A stretch of 64,000 bases of DNA from Pseudomonas sp. R5-89-07 (lineage in GTDB: Bacteria > Pseudomonadota > Gammaproteobacteria > Pseudomonadales > Pseudomonadaceae). The position numbers and the translations under genes were made by a program. Location of the stretch: assembly GCF_003851685.1 (NCBI RefSeq), contig NZ_CP027727.1, positions 620,001 through 684,000 of the forward strand, in the 5' to 3' direction. Shown here piece by piece: positions 51,304 through 60,073 of this stretch (positions are counted from its first letter, which is position 1; each line of letters begins with the position of its first letter). Below the pieces are notes generated by a model, which saw nothing but the letters and a program-made list of their open reading frames with translations, made no database searches and had not been told where the DNA came from.

Positions 51304-51918
51304 TCAGGCAGCAGTCAGCAGGCCTTGACGTTCGATGAAGGCGACGATGTCATCCAGGCCGACGCCGGTTTTCTGGTTGCTGAACACAAAGGGTTTGCCG
51401 TTGCGCATGCGTTGGGTGTCGCTGTTCATCAATTCCAGCGAGGCACCCACCAGCGGCGCGAGGTCGATCTTGTTGATCACCAGCAGGTCGGATTTGCAAA
51501 TACCGGGCCCACCCTTGCGCGGCAGCTTGTCACCAGCGGATACATCGATGACGTAGATGGTCAGGTCTGACAGTTCGGGGCTGAACGTGGCGGACAGGTT
51601 GTCGCCGCCAGACTCCACCAGAATCAGGTCCAGGCCTGGAAAGCGGCGGTTGAGCTGGTCCACGGCCTCCAGGTTGATCGAGGCATCTTCGCGGATCGCC
51701 GTGTGCGGGCAGCCGCCGGTTTCCACGCCGATGATGCGCTCCGGCGCCAGGGCCTGGTTGCGCACCAGGAAGTCGGCGTCTTCGCGGGTGTAGATGTCGT
51801 TGGTGACCACCGCCAGGTTGTAGCGGTCGCGCAGCGCCAGGCACAGGGCCAGGGTCAGGGCGGTCTTGCCGGAGCCTACCGGGCCGCCGATGCCGACGCG
51901 CAGGGGTTGTGTGTTCAT
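51304..51918 (-). CDS. ureG: Urease accessory GTPase UreG
   Basis: UreG hydrolyses GTP and delivers nickel to the UreDF-urease complex. The 204-residue protein has the P-loop [11 protein letters not shown], the nickel-binding Cys-Pro-His motif in [15 protein letters not shown], and the G4 motif NKIDLA. It lies 21 bases after ureF in ureE-ureF-ureG-ureJ. Confidence 0.97.
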   Translation of the reverse strand: MNTQPLRVGIGGPVGSGKTALTLALCLALRDRYNLAVVTNDIYTREDADFLVRNQALAPERIIGVETGGCPHTAIREDASINLEAVDQLNRRFPGLDLILVESGGDNLSATFSPELSDLTIYVIDVSAGDKLPRKGGPGICKSDLLVINKIDLAPLVGASLELMNSDTQRMRNGKPFVFSNQKTGVGLDDIVAFIERQGLLTAA

Positions 51919-51939
51919 AGCGGGTTCTCCAAAAAAGCC

Positions 51940-52614
51940 TCAGGAACGGAACAGGCGGCTGTACTGGCGTTCATGGGCCATGCACGCCAAAGACAGGCCA
52001 AAGGCGGCGCTGCCCAGATGATCGGGTTCGATGTGGCCGGCCGCCTGCTGGGCCTGCTGCAACAACGGCAGCAGCTCGCTGGTCAGGCGCTGTGCGGCTT
52101 GCTGGCCCAGCGGCAAGGTCTTCATCAGTACGGCCAATTGATTTTCCAGCCAGCTCCATAGCCAGGCGGCGAGGGCGTCGTCGGGGCTGATTGCCCAGGC
52201 CCGCGCGGCCAGCGCCCAGCCGAGGGCCAGATGGGGTTCAGGTTGCTGCTCAAGAAAAGTGCGGGCGGCGGTGTCCAGCTCCGGCAAGCCCGCGAGCAGT
52301 TGTTGCAGGGAGTAGCCCATCTGCCGGCTCTCCTGATACAGCTCGCGGGTTTCGCGGCTGGCACGGTGTTCTTCACACAGCTGCGCCAGGCGTGGCCAGG
52401 CCTGGTCAGCGGCGGCGCGGCAGTGGGCGAGCAGCAACGGCGCTTCGAAGCGCGCGAGGTTGAGCAGCAACTGATCGCTGATCCAGCGTCGCGCGCTGGC
52501 GGCATCGTTGACGCGGCCGTTCTCCACGGCCATTTCCAGGCCCTGGGAATAGCTGTAGCCGCCAATTGGCAATTGCGGACTGGCCAGGCGCAACAGCGCC
52601 CAGGCCGGGTTCAT
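51940..52614 (-). CDS. ureF: Urease accessory protein UreF
   Basis: UreF is an all-helical scaffold that binds UreD(H) and UreG during nickel insertion. The 224-residue protein opens with LLRLASPQLPIGGYSYSQGLE, the family signature. Its ATG overlaps the ureE stop. Confidence 0.96.
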   Translation of the reverse strand: MNPAWALLRLASPQLPIGGYSYSQGLEMAVENGRVNDAASARRWISDQLLLNLARFEAPLLLAHCRAAADQAWPRLAQLCEEHRASRETRELYQESRQMGYSLQQLLAGLPELDTAARTFLEQQPEPHLALGWALAARAWAISPDDALAAWLWSWLENQLAVLMKTLPLGQQAAQRLTSELLPLLQQAQQAAGHIEPDHLGSAAFGLSLACMAHERQYSRLFRS

Positions 52615-53111
52615 GGGCGCACGCCGAACTGATGCAGCTTGGGCGCGTAGTTGAAATCTTCATCGCCATGGCGCGAGTGATGATGACCGCCGCCGTAGGC
52701 CCCGTGTTCGGGATGGAAGGGCGCCTCGATGGTTTGTGCATCGGCGCCCAGCTGTTCAAGCATGGCCTTGAGCACATAGTCATCGAGCAGGCGCAGCCAG
52801 CCATCGCCGACCTGCAAGGCTACATGGCGGTTGCCCAGGTGATAGGCGGCGCGGGTCAGTTCAAAGGCGTTGCGGCAGGTGACGTGCAGCAGGTGTTCAG
52901 GACGGGCGCAGACGCGTACGACACGTCCGTCTTCGGCCTGTAGGAATTCGCCATCATGCAGCGGTGGTTGCCCGCGCTCCAAAAACAGGCCGACGTCTTC
53001 TCCGTCAGCACTGAAACAGCGCAGGCGGCTTTTGCTGCGGGCTTCGAAGTTCAGCAGCAGTTCGGCGGCCCAGAGGGGTTGCGGTGCGATTCGGCGGTGG
53101 ATCACCAGCAT
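52611..53111 (-). CDS. ureE: Urease accessory nickel metallochaperone UreE
   Basis: UreE binds nickel and passes it to UreG. The 166-residue protein has the peptide-binding N-terminal domain and a metal-binding domain with YHLGNRHVALQV. The C-terminal tail is His-rich (HPEHGAYGGGHHHSRHGDED). It is first in the accessory operon, downstream of a reverse-strand sigma-54 motif. The catalytic gene ureC ends at 63795, about 10.7 kb away, with unrelated genes between. Confidence 0.96.
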   Translation of the reverse strand: MLVIHRRIAPQPLWAAELLLNFEARSKSRLRCFSADGEDVGLFLERGQPPLHDGEFLQAEDGRVVRVCARPEHLLHVTCRNAFELTRAAYHLGNRHVALQVGDGWLRLLDDYVLKAMLEQLGADAQTIEAPFHPEHGAYGGGHHHSRHGDEDFNYAPKLHQFGVRP

Positions 53112-53147
53112 CGGAAGGTTTCCAGCTAAGAGCGATAAGGGAGCTAG

Positions 53148-53163
53148 AGCAAGGGCCTTGCCA
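53148..53163 (-). promoter_or_regulatory. Sigma-54 promoter of ureEFG-ureJ
   Basis: On the reverse strand TGGCAAG-N4-TTGCT runs from 53163 to 53148 with exact GG/GC spacing. The predicted start near 53137 gives a leader of about 26 bases to the ureE ATG. GGTGC (53252-53256) and GCACC (53272-53276) lie about 100 bases upstream. Otherwise 53112-53408 has no gene. Confidence 0.7.
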
Positions 53164-53408
53164 ACCGCGTACGCATGTAGGAATTACCCGTAGGCAGGCG
53201 CGGGTTTGCCACCGAATAGGGCGTCAGCTCGTTTACAAAATGTTTAAAATTGGTGCGTGTTGAAATTTATAGCACCGAAGGAGGGCGTTTACGCCGAAGG
53301 AAGTCGGCGGTTACATGAAACTTCTTTCATCTTTTTCGTGGCAGCGACTTTTAGGTTTTTCCAGACTACATCCACCGCCAAGCGCTTCTACATGGCGGGC
53401 TGATCTGG

Positions 53409-54041
53409 CTACTCGGTGCTGCCCAGCCCTTGCCAATGCTTGAGGCCGATAAAGATGAAGCGCAACTGCTGAGTGATTTTCGCCTGGGGCGTGAGGTGGG
53501 CAGGCAAGGCGTGGGCGGGCGGGTCGATGATATCCGGCAGGGTGGCGAAGACGCTTTTAACGATCAGGTCGGCCATTACGTGCAAACCTTCGGCATCCAG
53601 GTGCTGCAGCTTGGGCATCAGCGTGAGGTCGGCCGCAAGGTCGGTGGTGATGTCTTCGCGCAGGGCTGCGATGGCTTGGCGCACGGCCAGGCAGCCGCCG
53701 TATTGTTCGCGGGCCAGGAACAGGAACTGGGAACGGTTGGCCGAGACCACATCGAGAAAGATCCGCACCGACGCGTCGATGATCCCGCCCATGACGAATT
53801 CGTTGTGGCGCACCAGGCGAATCGTGGCGCGGAAGGTCTGGCCGACTTCACTGACCAATACCAGCCCGAGCTGGTCCATGTCGGCGAAATGGCGATAGAA
53901 GCCGGTGGGCACGATGCCTGCTGTCTTGGCCACTTCACGCAGGCTCAGGCTGCCAAACCCACGGCCGCACTCCATCAGATGGCGGGCAGCGTCCATCAAG
54001 GCGAGGCGAGTCTGTTGCTTTTGTTCGGCACGGGGCAGCAT
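53409..54041 (-). CDS. desT: TetR family repressor, DesT/FabR-like
   Basis: This 210-residue regulator has the N-terminal helix-turn-helix SLREVAKTAGIVPTGFYRHFADMDQLG, strongly like FabR and DesT. Those proteins sense the unsaturated/saturated acyl-CoA ratio and control fatty-acid desaturation. The start MLPRAEQKQQTR at 54041 is preferred over an upstream in-frame codon because it matches the family N-terminus. In P. aeruginosa desT lies between desCB and ureE. Here the ureE side is conserved, but no desaturase or reductase gene is adjacent. The name is by resemblance and synteny. Confidence 0.8.
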   Translation of the reverse strand: MLPRAEQKQQTRLALMDAARHLMECGRGFGSLSLREVAKTAGIVPTGFYRHFADMDQLGLVLVSEVGQTFRATIRLVRHNEFVMGGIIDASVRIFLDVVSANRSQFLFLAREQYGGCLAVRQAIAALREDITTDLAADLTLMPKLQHLDAEGLHVMADLIVKSVFATLPDIIDPPAHALPAHLTPQAKITQQLRFIFIGLKHWQGLGSTE

Positions 54042-54147
54042 GAGCGGATGGGCTTTGTCGGCAAGTACAGCGACGCACTCTAGCAAAACCGCTTCGCCGG
54101 CGTCGAACCTGGCGGGGGGCAGACGTGACGCGGTCTATATAAAAGCG

Positions 54148-54176
54148 AAAGCCCGATCGACTGATCGGGCTTTTTT
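54148..54176. terminator. Bidirectional terminator upstream of desT
   Basis: AAAGCCCGATC (54148-54158) and GATCGGGCTTT (54163-54173) form an 11-bp stem, flanked by T-runs on both strands. It ends the leftward transcript of the small periplasmic protein gene. Confidence 0.88.
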
Positions 54177-54192
54177 ATGGGCCACCATGGGC

Positions 54193-54564
54193 TTAGCTCT
54201 GTGCTTGATGCAGTTCTTCCAGACGGTCGGCACCGCCTTCGGCAATACCCTGGGTGTAGGCGCGGTCATTGGCTTGTTCAGCGCCGCCTTCGACCAGACC
54301 TTTTTCTTGCAGGCGGTCGTTGCCACCTTCGGTCAGGCCTTCGGTGTAGGCTCGTTTGTTGGCCTGTTCCGAACCGTTTTCAGCGACAGCGCCTTTGGCG
54401 TAGTCACGGTTTTCATCTTCTTGCGAACCGCTGCGAGCCAGGGTCTGGCTGGACTGGACGGCTTGGGCCTTGTTCTGTGGCGTGGCCTGTTCGGCGGCTG
54501 GCAGGGCGAAGGCACTGGAAGCCAGGATGGATAACAGCACGGTAGCAATTACTTGGCGTTTCAT
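54193..54564 (-). CDS. Periplasmic protein of unknown function with two 30-residue repeats
   Basis: This 123-residue protein has a signal peptide (MKRQVIATVLLSILASSAFA). A Gln/Ala-rich linker is followed by two tandem imperfect repeats: AENGSEQANKRAYTEGLTEG-GNDRLQEKGL and VEGGAEQANDRAYTQGIAEG-GADRLEELHQ. Each repeat contains EQANxRAYTxG and GGxDRL. The start at 54564 follows a reverse-strand AGGAGCAAC and gives the signal peptide directly; a longer upstream frame is unlikely. I do not recognise a family with known function. Confidence 0.8.
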   Translation of the reverse strand: MKRQVIATVLLSILASSAFALPAAEQATPQNKAQAVQSSQTLARSGSQEDENRDYAKGAVAENGSEQANKRAYTEGLTEGGNDRLQEKGLVEGGAEQANDRAYTQGIAEGGADRLEELHQAQS

Positions 54565-54921
54565 GAGGGTTGCTCCTTGGGAGGGCGATAAAGTGGGTAC
54601 AGGGCTAATGCTACTCTTGATAAGTCGATATAAAAGTTCATAAACACAATGGTAATAATCAACAGAATTGATTGTTCCCTCGGGAGGCTCTAGGACGCGT
54701 CTCTCAAGCACGCGGTTTTGCACCGGTGTGGGTATTTTCGACACGAACCTGGGTAACAACGGTGCGCTGTGCAGAAGAAAATTTGTCTGCTTGATCAGGA
54801 AAATCGCTTTTTTCGGCTAAATCCGCCGTTGCGTTAAACGCTCGGGCACTTTGCCAGTCCTAGTCCTATAAGCTGTGTCAAAGGCTGTTGACCAGCCAGT
54901 CGTATTCAGGAGTTTTGTGCA
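54565..54921. other. Divergent intergenic region
   Basis: This 357-base, AT-richer region lies between the leftward periplasmic-protein gene and rightward asmA-like gene and should hold both promoters. AATCAA-CAGAA-TTGATT at 54657-54673 is a perfect 6-bp inverted repeat. Nothing else was identified. Confidence 0.6.
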
Positions 54922-56991
54922 ATGACGCGCACTCGCAAAATCGTCGCCTGGAGCTGCGCCAGCTTCGTTCTGTTAATAGCCATCGCGGTACTGGTGCTGG
55001 TGTTCTTCGACTGGAACCGCATCAAGCCACCCCTCAATGCCAAGGTCTCCGAAGAGTTGCACCGCCCATTCGCCATCAACGGCAACCTGGCGGTGGTGTG
55101 GCAGCGTGAGCCCGACGAAGGCGGCTGGCGGGCGTGGGTGCCATGGCCCCATGTGATTGCCGAAGACCTGAGCCTGGGTAACCCCGACTGGTCCAAGCAA
55201 CCGCAGATGGTCACGCTGAAGAAAGTCGAGTTGCGTATTTCGCCCTTGGCGTTGCTGGCGCAGCGCGTCGTGATTCCGCGTATCGACCTCACCGAACCGA
55301 GCGCCGACCTGCAGCGCCTGGCCGATGGCCGGGCCAACTGGACCTTCACGTTCGACCCCAAGGACCCCAACGCCGAGCCCTCCAGCTGGGAGGTGGATAT
55401 CGGCGCCATTGGCTTCGACAAGGGCCACGTCACCCTCGACGACCAGACCCTCAAGACCCGCCTCGATGTGATCATCGACCCGCTGGGCAAGCCGATTCCC
55501 TTCGGTGACATCGTTGGTGACGCCGATGCGAAAAAGGCCCTGGAAAAAGGCTCGGCGCCGCAAGACTATGCGTTCGGCCTCAAGGTCAAAGGCCAGTACC
55601 ACGGTCAGGCTCTGGCCGGCACTGGCAAGATCGGCGGCCTGCTCGCCTTGCAGGACGCAGCCAAGCCGTTCCCGCTGCAGGCCCAGGTCAAGATCGCCGA
55701 CACCAGCATCGCCCTGGCCGGCACCCTGACCGACCCGCTTAACCTCGGCGCCCTGGACCTGCGCCTGAAGCTCGCCGGTGCAAGCCTGGGCAACCTCTAC
55801 CCGCTGACCGGCGTCACGCTGCCGGATTCGCCGGCGTATTCAACCGACGGCCATTTGATCGCCAAGCTGCATGAAGCCAGCGGCGCGTCCTTTCGCTACG
55901 ACAACTTCAACGGCAAGATCGGCAACAGCGACATCCACGGCAACCTGGCCTACATCGCCAGCCAGCCACGGCCCAAGCTCAGCGGCGCGCTGGTATCCAA
56001 CCAGCTGCTGATGGATGACCTGGCGCCCCTGATCGGCGCCGACTCCAACGCCAAGCAGAAAGCCCGCGGCGGTGAAAGCAAGCAGCCGGCCACCAAGGTG
56101 CTACCGGTTGAGGAGTTCCGCACCGAGCGCTGGCGCGATATGGATGCCGACGTGGAGTTCACCGGCAAACGCATTGTGCACAGCGCCGAGCTGCCCTTCA
56201 CCGACCTCTATACGCACCTGGTGCTCAACGATGGCGAGCTGAGCCTTGAGCCTCTGCGCTTCGGCGTGGCCGGCGGCAAGCTCGACGCGCAGATCCGCTT
56301 GAATGGCCGCACCACACCGATGGAAGGCCGGGCGAAACTCACGGCGCGCAACTTCAAGCTCAAACAGTTGTTCCCGACCTTCGAACCGATGAAAACCAGC
56401 TTTGGTGAGCTCAACGGCGACGCCGATATCTCCGGGCGCGGCAACTCCGTGGCGGCGCTGCTCGGCACCTCCAACGGTGACCTGAAGATGCTGATCAACG
56501 ACGGCGCCATCAGCCGTGGCCTGATGGAGATCGCCGGCCTCAACGTGGGCAACTACGTGGTAGGGCGTCTGTTTGGTGACAAAGAAGTGAAGATCAACTG
56601 CGCGGCGGCGAACTTCGGTATCAAGACCGGCCTGGCGACTACACGCTTGTTCGTGTTCGATACCGAGAACGCGATCATCTACGTCGATGGCACGGCGAAT
56701 ATGGCGACCGAGCAGTTGGACTTGACCATTACGCCGGAGTCCAAGGGCTTCCGTCTGTTCTCCCTGCGCTCGCCGTTGTATGTGAACGGGCCGTTCATCA
56801 AACCCAATGCCGGGGTCAAGGCCATCCCCCTGGCGCTACGCGGGGCGGGCATGGTCGCCCTGGGTGTGATCGCCGGCCCGGCTGCCGGGTTGCTCGCACT
56901 GGTTGCCCCAAGTGGCGGCGAGCCCAATGAGTGCGCACCGTTGCTGCAACAAATGAAAGAAGGTAAGGCGCCGAAGACCGTCAAAGGCTAA
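54922..56991 (+). CDS. AsmA family protein
   Basis: This 689-residue inner-membrane-anchored periplasmic protein has an N-terminal span (residues 8-28, AWSCASFVLLIAIAVLVLVFF) followed by DWNRIKPPLNAKVSE. This is the AsmA N-terminus. The long beta-rich body ends in the AsmA C-terminal domain (about residues 400-620; NDGELSLEPLRFGVAGGKLDA, LGTSNGDLKMLINDGAISR). AsmA-like proteins are implicated in lipid transport between membranes and outer-membrane homeostasis. CAGGAG precedes the ATG. It is probably monocistronic. Confidence 0.9.
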   Translation: MTRTRKIVAWSCASFVLLIAIAVLVLVFFDWNRIKPPLNAKVSEELHRPFAINGNLAVVWQREPDEGGWRAWVPWPHVIAEDLSLGNPDWSKQPQMVTLKKVELRISPLALLAQRVVIPRIDLTEPSADLQRLADGRANWTFTFDPKDPNAEPSSWEVDIGAIGFDKGHVTLDDQTLKTRLDVIIDPLGKPIPFGDIVGDADAKKALEKGSAPQDYAFGLKVKGQYHGQALAGTGKIGGLLALQDAAKPFPLQAQVKIADTSIALAGTLTDPLNLGALDLRLKLAGASLGNLYPLTGVTLPDSPAYSTDGHLIAKLHEASGASFRYDNFNGKIGNSDIHGNLAYIASQPRPKLSGALVSNQLLMDDLAPLIGADSNAKQKARGGESKQPATKVLPVEEFRTERWRDMDADVEFTGKRIVHSAELPFTDLYTHLVLNDGELSLEPLRFGVAGGKLDAQIRLNGRTTPMEGRAKLTARNFKLKQLFPTFEPMKTSFGELNGDADISGRGNSVAALLGTSNGDLKMLINDGAISRGLMEIAGLNVGNYVVGRLFGDKEVKINCAAANFGIKTGLATTRLFVFDTENAIIYVDGTANMATEQLDLTITPESKGFRLFSLRSPLYVNGPFIKPNAGVKAIPLALRGAGMVALGVIAGPAAGLLALVAPSGGEPNECAPLLQQMKEGKAPKTVKG

Positions 56992-57010
56992 CTGGCAATA
57001 CGTAAAACCA

Positions 57011-57104
57011 AATGTGGGAGGGGGCTTGCCCCCGATAGCGGTGGTGCAGTCCATATCTCCAGTGACTGACACTCCGCCATCGGGAGCAGGCCCCCTCCCA
57101 CATT
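57011..57104. repeat. REP pair (REPIN), long geometry
   Basis: GTGGGAGGGGGCTTGCCCCC and GGGAGCAGGCCCCCTCCCAC (two substitutions) flank a spacer with AGCGGTGGTGCAGTCC. It lies between convergent genes. Confidence 0.88.
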
Positions 57105-57123
57105 GGTTTTTCGGTGTTGCGGG

Positions 57124-57654
57124 TTACAGGTCCTGCAGAATATCCGCCATGTCATCGGCGTGTTCTTCTTCCTGAGCCAGGATGTCTTCGAAGATGCGAC
57201 GGGTCGTCGGGTCTTTGTCGCCGATGTACTGGATGATCTCGCGATAGCTGTCCACCGCAATCCGCTCGGCCACCAGGTCTTCGTAGACCATTTCCTTGAG
57301 CGAGTTGCCCGCCACGTATTGTGCGTGGGAATTCTTCGACAGCAGGTCGGGGTTGAATTCCGGCTCGCCGCCCAGTTGCACGATGCGCTCGGCAAGTTTG
57401 TCGGCGTGTTCGGCTTCCTGGGTGGCGTGTTCCAGGAATTCATCGGCGGCGACGCTGGCTTTCAGGCCGCTGGCCATGAAGTAGTGACGCTTGTAGCGCA
57501 ACACGCAAACCAGTTCAGTGGCCAGCGCTTCGTTGAGCAGGCGGATGATTTCTTCGCGGTCGGCGTCATAGCCTTCGGTCACGGCACCGTTTTCGACGTT
57601 CTGGCGGGCGCGGCTGCGCAGGGTCGCAACGTCAGTCAAGTGTGCTTCAGTCAT
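57124..57654 (-). CDS. Ferritin-like protein (bacterioferritin family)
   Basis: This 176-residue four-helix-bundle protein carries diiron ligands in ATELVCVLRYKRHYF, EHATQEAEHADKLAER, YEDLVAERIAVDSYREI and LAQEEEHADDM. It probably oxidises and stores iron or protects against peroxide. The sequence fits the shorter bacterioferritin/DPS-like group found near desT and ure in pseudomonads. A haem-binding Met equivalent was not evident. It is transcribed leftward, alone. Confidence 0.85.
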   Translation of the reverse strand: MTEAHLTDVATLRSRARQNVENGAVTEGYDADREEIIRLLNEALATELVCVLRYKRHYFMASGLKASVAADEFLEHATQEAEHADKLAERIVQLGGEPEFNPDLLSKNSHAQYVAGNSLKEMVYEDLVAERIAVDSYREIIQYIGDKDPTTRRIFEDILAQEEEHADDMADILQDL

Positions 57655-57751
57655 CTCAATCTCCTGGGGCTAATCCGGTTTTGCGCCACGCTCTGCCGGT
57701 GTGGTCGCTCCAGGTTGTGAGTGCCGCCAGGGGCGAAAAGTTTTATCGGAT

Positions 57752-58642
57752 TTAACCGGATGTGTCAGCAGAGTGCCTGACCGGTGTCGTCCAGCGCTCC
57801 GACAGGATCACCCCGCCCAGGGTCAGCAATCCACCCACCACGTGATACAGCGCCAGCTCCTCCTTGAGCACCACCGCCGCAATCAACGCGGTAATCAACG
57901 GCAGCAAGTTGAAAAACAACGTGGTACGGCTTGGGCCCAGGGCTTTCACCGAATGCATCCACGCCAGCGGCGCCAGCATCGAAGCCAGCAGACACGCATA
58001 CAACACCAGCGGAATGTTCGCCCAGCCGAGGCCCGCCTTGGTGGAGAACAGGAACAGTGGCAACAGCACCACCACCGCCACCAGCACCTGCAAATACAGC
58101 AGCACCAACGGCGGCAAGCGCAGCTGCCATTTTTTCAGCAAGGTGCTGTAGACCGCGTAGGCCAGGGTGGCGACCAACATCATGCCGTCACCCAGGTTGA
58201 CCCCATGTTGCAGCAACGTGCCCAGGCTGCCGGATGACACCACCACCACCACGCCGGCGAACGACAGCACGGCGCCCGTCAGCGCGCCAAAGGTCAGGCG
58301 CTGGCCCAGGCTGATGATGGCTGCGGTCAGCGCCATCAGCGGCATCAGAGAGAGAATGATGCCCATGTTGGTGGCACTGGTCAGCGTGGCCGCGTAATAG
58401 GCCAGGCTCTGGTACACGGCCATGCCCAGCACGCCGAGGATGAAGATCTTGCCCAGGTTCGGGCGGATCAGCGGCCAGTTGGCGATCACCGGCTTGAGCA
58501 TGAACGGGGTAAACAGCAGCGCCGCGAACAGCCAGCGGTAAAAGCCGATTTCAGCGGGGAAGATCGAACCCACCGCCAGCTTGTTGACCACGGTGTTGCC
58601 TGCCCAGATAAAAATGGCCAGCAGGGGATACGCGTATTGCAT
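57752..58642 (-). CDS. DMT superfamily (EamA) exporter
   Basis: This 296-residue protein has ten predicted spans in two EamA repeats (MQYAYPLLAIFIWAGNTVVN, SLAYYAATLTSATNMGIILS, GDGMMLVATLAYAVYSTLL, LGPSRTTLFFNLLPLITALI). It is probably a drug/metabolite efflux permease with unknown substrate. Start 58642 is chosen because the EamA domain begins there; a longer upstream frame adds a non-membrane tail. The divergent AraC-family gene starts 98 bases away and shares an operator region, suggesting local regulation. Confidence 0.88.
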   Translation of the reverse strand: MQYAYPLLAIFIWAGNTVVNKLAVGSIFPAEIGFYRWLFAALLFTPFMLKPVIANWPLIRPNLGKIFILGVLGMAVYQSLAYYAATLTSATNMGIILSLMPLMALTAAIISLGQRLTFGALTGAVLSFAGVVVVVSSGSLGTLLQHGVNLGDGMMLVATLAYAVYSTLLKKWQLRLPPLVLLYLQVLVAVVVLLPLFLFSTKAGLGWANIPLVLYACLLASMLAPLAWMHSVKALGPSRTTLFFNLLPLITALIAAVVLKEELALYHVVGGLLTLGGVILSERWTTPVRHSADTSG

Positions 58643-58682
58643 CGAAAACAATCCAGTGTGTTGATGAGGCGGGATTATCCCC

Positions 58683-58737
58683 TGTCTGGATCGAAGCCTA
58701 TACTGCGATCCAGACAACCCACCGCTGAATCCAGACA
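58683..58737. promoter_or_regulatory. Repeated ATCCAGACA operator between the exporter and AraC regulator genes
   Basis: TGTCTGGATCG (58683-58693) and CGATCCAGACA (58706-58716) form a perfect 11-bp inverted repeat. A direct copy ATCCAGACA is at 58729-58737, and a shortened GTCCAGACA lies at 58742-58750, just inside the AraC-type gene. The spacing suits a dimeric AraC-family activator controlling both genes. Confidence 0.7.
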
Positions 58738-58739
58738 AT

Positions 58740-59528
58740 ATGTCCAGACACACCGTACGCCTGCCCGATTTCGCCAGCCTGCCCAGCCCCGTGTACTTCC
58801 GTTACTCCGACTTTGCCCCGGACACTGAATGCACCCCGCACCAGCACGCCTGGGGTTCGCTGGACTATTCGGCCAGCGGGGTGATGCGCATGGAAGTGGC
58901 CGGCAGTCGTTTCATGTCGCCGCCGCAGTACGCGGTATGGGTGCCGCCGCATACCGAGCACAGCTCCTACAACGCCGAGGCAATTGTCTACCACTCGGTG
59001 GGCCTGGCGCCGCAGCTTTGCGAGCAACTGCCCCGGCAGCCTTGCACCCTGGCGATCAGTGACATCCTCAAGGCCATCCTCAAGGATTTTGCCCTGCGCG
59101 ATGTCAATCAGCCGCAGACCGACGCCGATATTCGCCTGGCCCAGGTACTGGTGGACCAGCTCAAGCAGGCGCCGATCCACGATGGCTTCCTGCCTTACGC
59201 CCGTCATGCCGGCCTGCTGGGTGTGCTGGAAGGCATGCAGGCCGAACCTGGCGATAACCGCCCGCTGGCGCAATGGGCCGAGCAGGTGCATGTGAGCGAG
59301 CGCACCCTGGCGCGTCAGTTTGTGCGTGAACTGGGCATGAGCTTTGGTGAGTGGCGCCAGCGCCTGCGTTACCTGGCGGCCATCGAAGCCCTCGACAGCG
59401 AGCACAGCGTGCAGCATGTGGCGTTTGACCTGGGCTACAGCAGCGCTTCGGCTTTTATCGCGATGTTCCAGCGCCATGCCGGCTGCACGCCTGAGCAGTA
59501 CCGCAGGACGAATATTCGTGGCCGGTGA
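58740..59528 (+). CDS. AraC family transcriptional regulator
   Basis: This 262-residue protein has an N-terminal cupin ligand-binding domain (HQHAWGSLDYSASGVMRMEV, VWVPPHTEHSSYN). The C-terminal double helix-turn-helix (about residues 160-258) includes HVSERTLARQFVRELGMSFGEWR and VAFDLGYSSASAFIAMFQRHAG. It is divergent from the EamA exporter and probably controls it through the ATCCAGACA sites. Its inducer is unknown. Confidence 0.9.
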   Translation: MSRHTVRLPDFASLPSPVYFRYSDFAPDTECTPHQHAWGSLDYSASGVMRMEVAGSRFMSPPQYAVWVPPHTEHSSYNAEAIVYHSVGLAPQLCEQLPRQPCTLAISDILKAILKDFALRDVNQPQTDADIRLAQVLVDQLKQAPIHDGFLPYARHAGLLGVLEGMQAEPGDNRPLAQWAEQVHVSERTLARQFVRELGMSFGEWRQRLRYLAAIEALDSEHSVQHVAFDLGYSSASAFIAMFQRHAGCTPEQYRRTNIRGR

Positions 59529-59599
59529 AGTTGTAACAGCTTTTGACTACACTGCGCTGTAGGCCGCGCCCTTCGGTGCGGTAACAGGGAGAAAACTCC

Positions 59600-59899
59600 A
59601 TGAAGATGCTGCGTATTCCGCTGTTGATGATGGGCCTGCTGCTGTGTTCCCAGGGTTTTGCCGCCACCGCCCAGCAAAACAAAATGACCACCTGCAATGC
59701 CGAAGCCTCCACCAAGACCCTCAAGGGCGACGACCGCAAGGCCTTCATGAAGACCTGCCTGTCGGCCCCAGCGGCCAATGACGCCAAGACCCTGACCCCG
59801 CAGCAGCAGAAAATGAAGGACTGCAATGCCTCGGCGAAAACCAAGGCGCTGGCCGGTGATGCGCGCAAAACCTTCATGAGCACTTGCCTGAAGAATTGA
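59600..59899 (+). CDS. psiF: PsiF family protein
   Basis: This 99-residue secreted protein has a signal peptide (MKMLRIPLLMMGLLLCSQGFAA) and two PsiF repeats. They are KMTTCNAEASTKTLKGDDRKAF and KMKDCNASAKTKALAGDARKTF, each followed by MKTCL or MSTCL, giving four Cys for disulfides. PsiF is named for phosphate-starvation induction in E. coli, but its molecular role is unknown. No Pho box was recognised upstream. CAGGGAG precedes the ATG. Confidence 0.88.
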   Translation: MKMLRIPLLMMGLLLCSQGFAATAQQNKMTTCNAEASTKTLKGDDRKAFMKTCLSAPAANDAKTLTPQQQKMKDCNASAKTKALAGDARKTFMSTCLKN

Positions 59900-59942
59900 T
59901 GGCCCCAGGCCATAGAGGCTGAGACACTCGCACACAGCCCAC

Positions 59943-60042
59943 TGTAGGAGCGAGCTTGCTCGCGAAGAACTCAATTACCCCGCGTTTATTCAGAATAAAC
60001 GCGTTATCGTTGGCGACCTTCGCGAGCAAGCTCGCTCCTACA
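59943..60042. repeat. REP pair of the GGAGCGAGCTTG class with a central palindrome
   Basis: TGTAGGAGCGAGCTTGCTCG and CGAGCAAGCTCGCTCCTACA (60023-60042) are perfect inverses. In the spacer GCGTTTATT-CAG-AATAAACGC is a second palindrome. The same element recurs at 63681-63784. Confidence 0.88.
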
Positions 60043-60073
60043 TATCCTTTAACGCCGTTCGTTTTGAGGCTGT

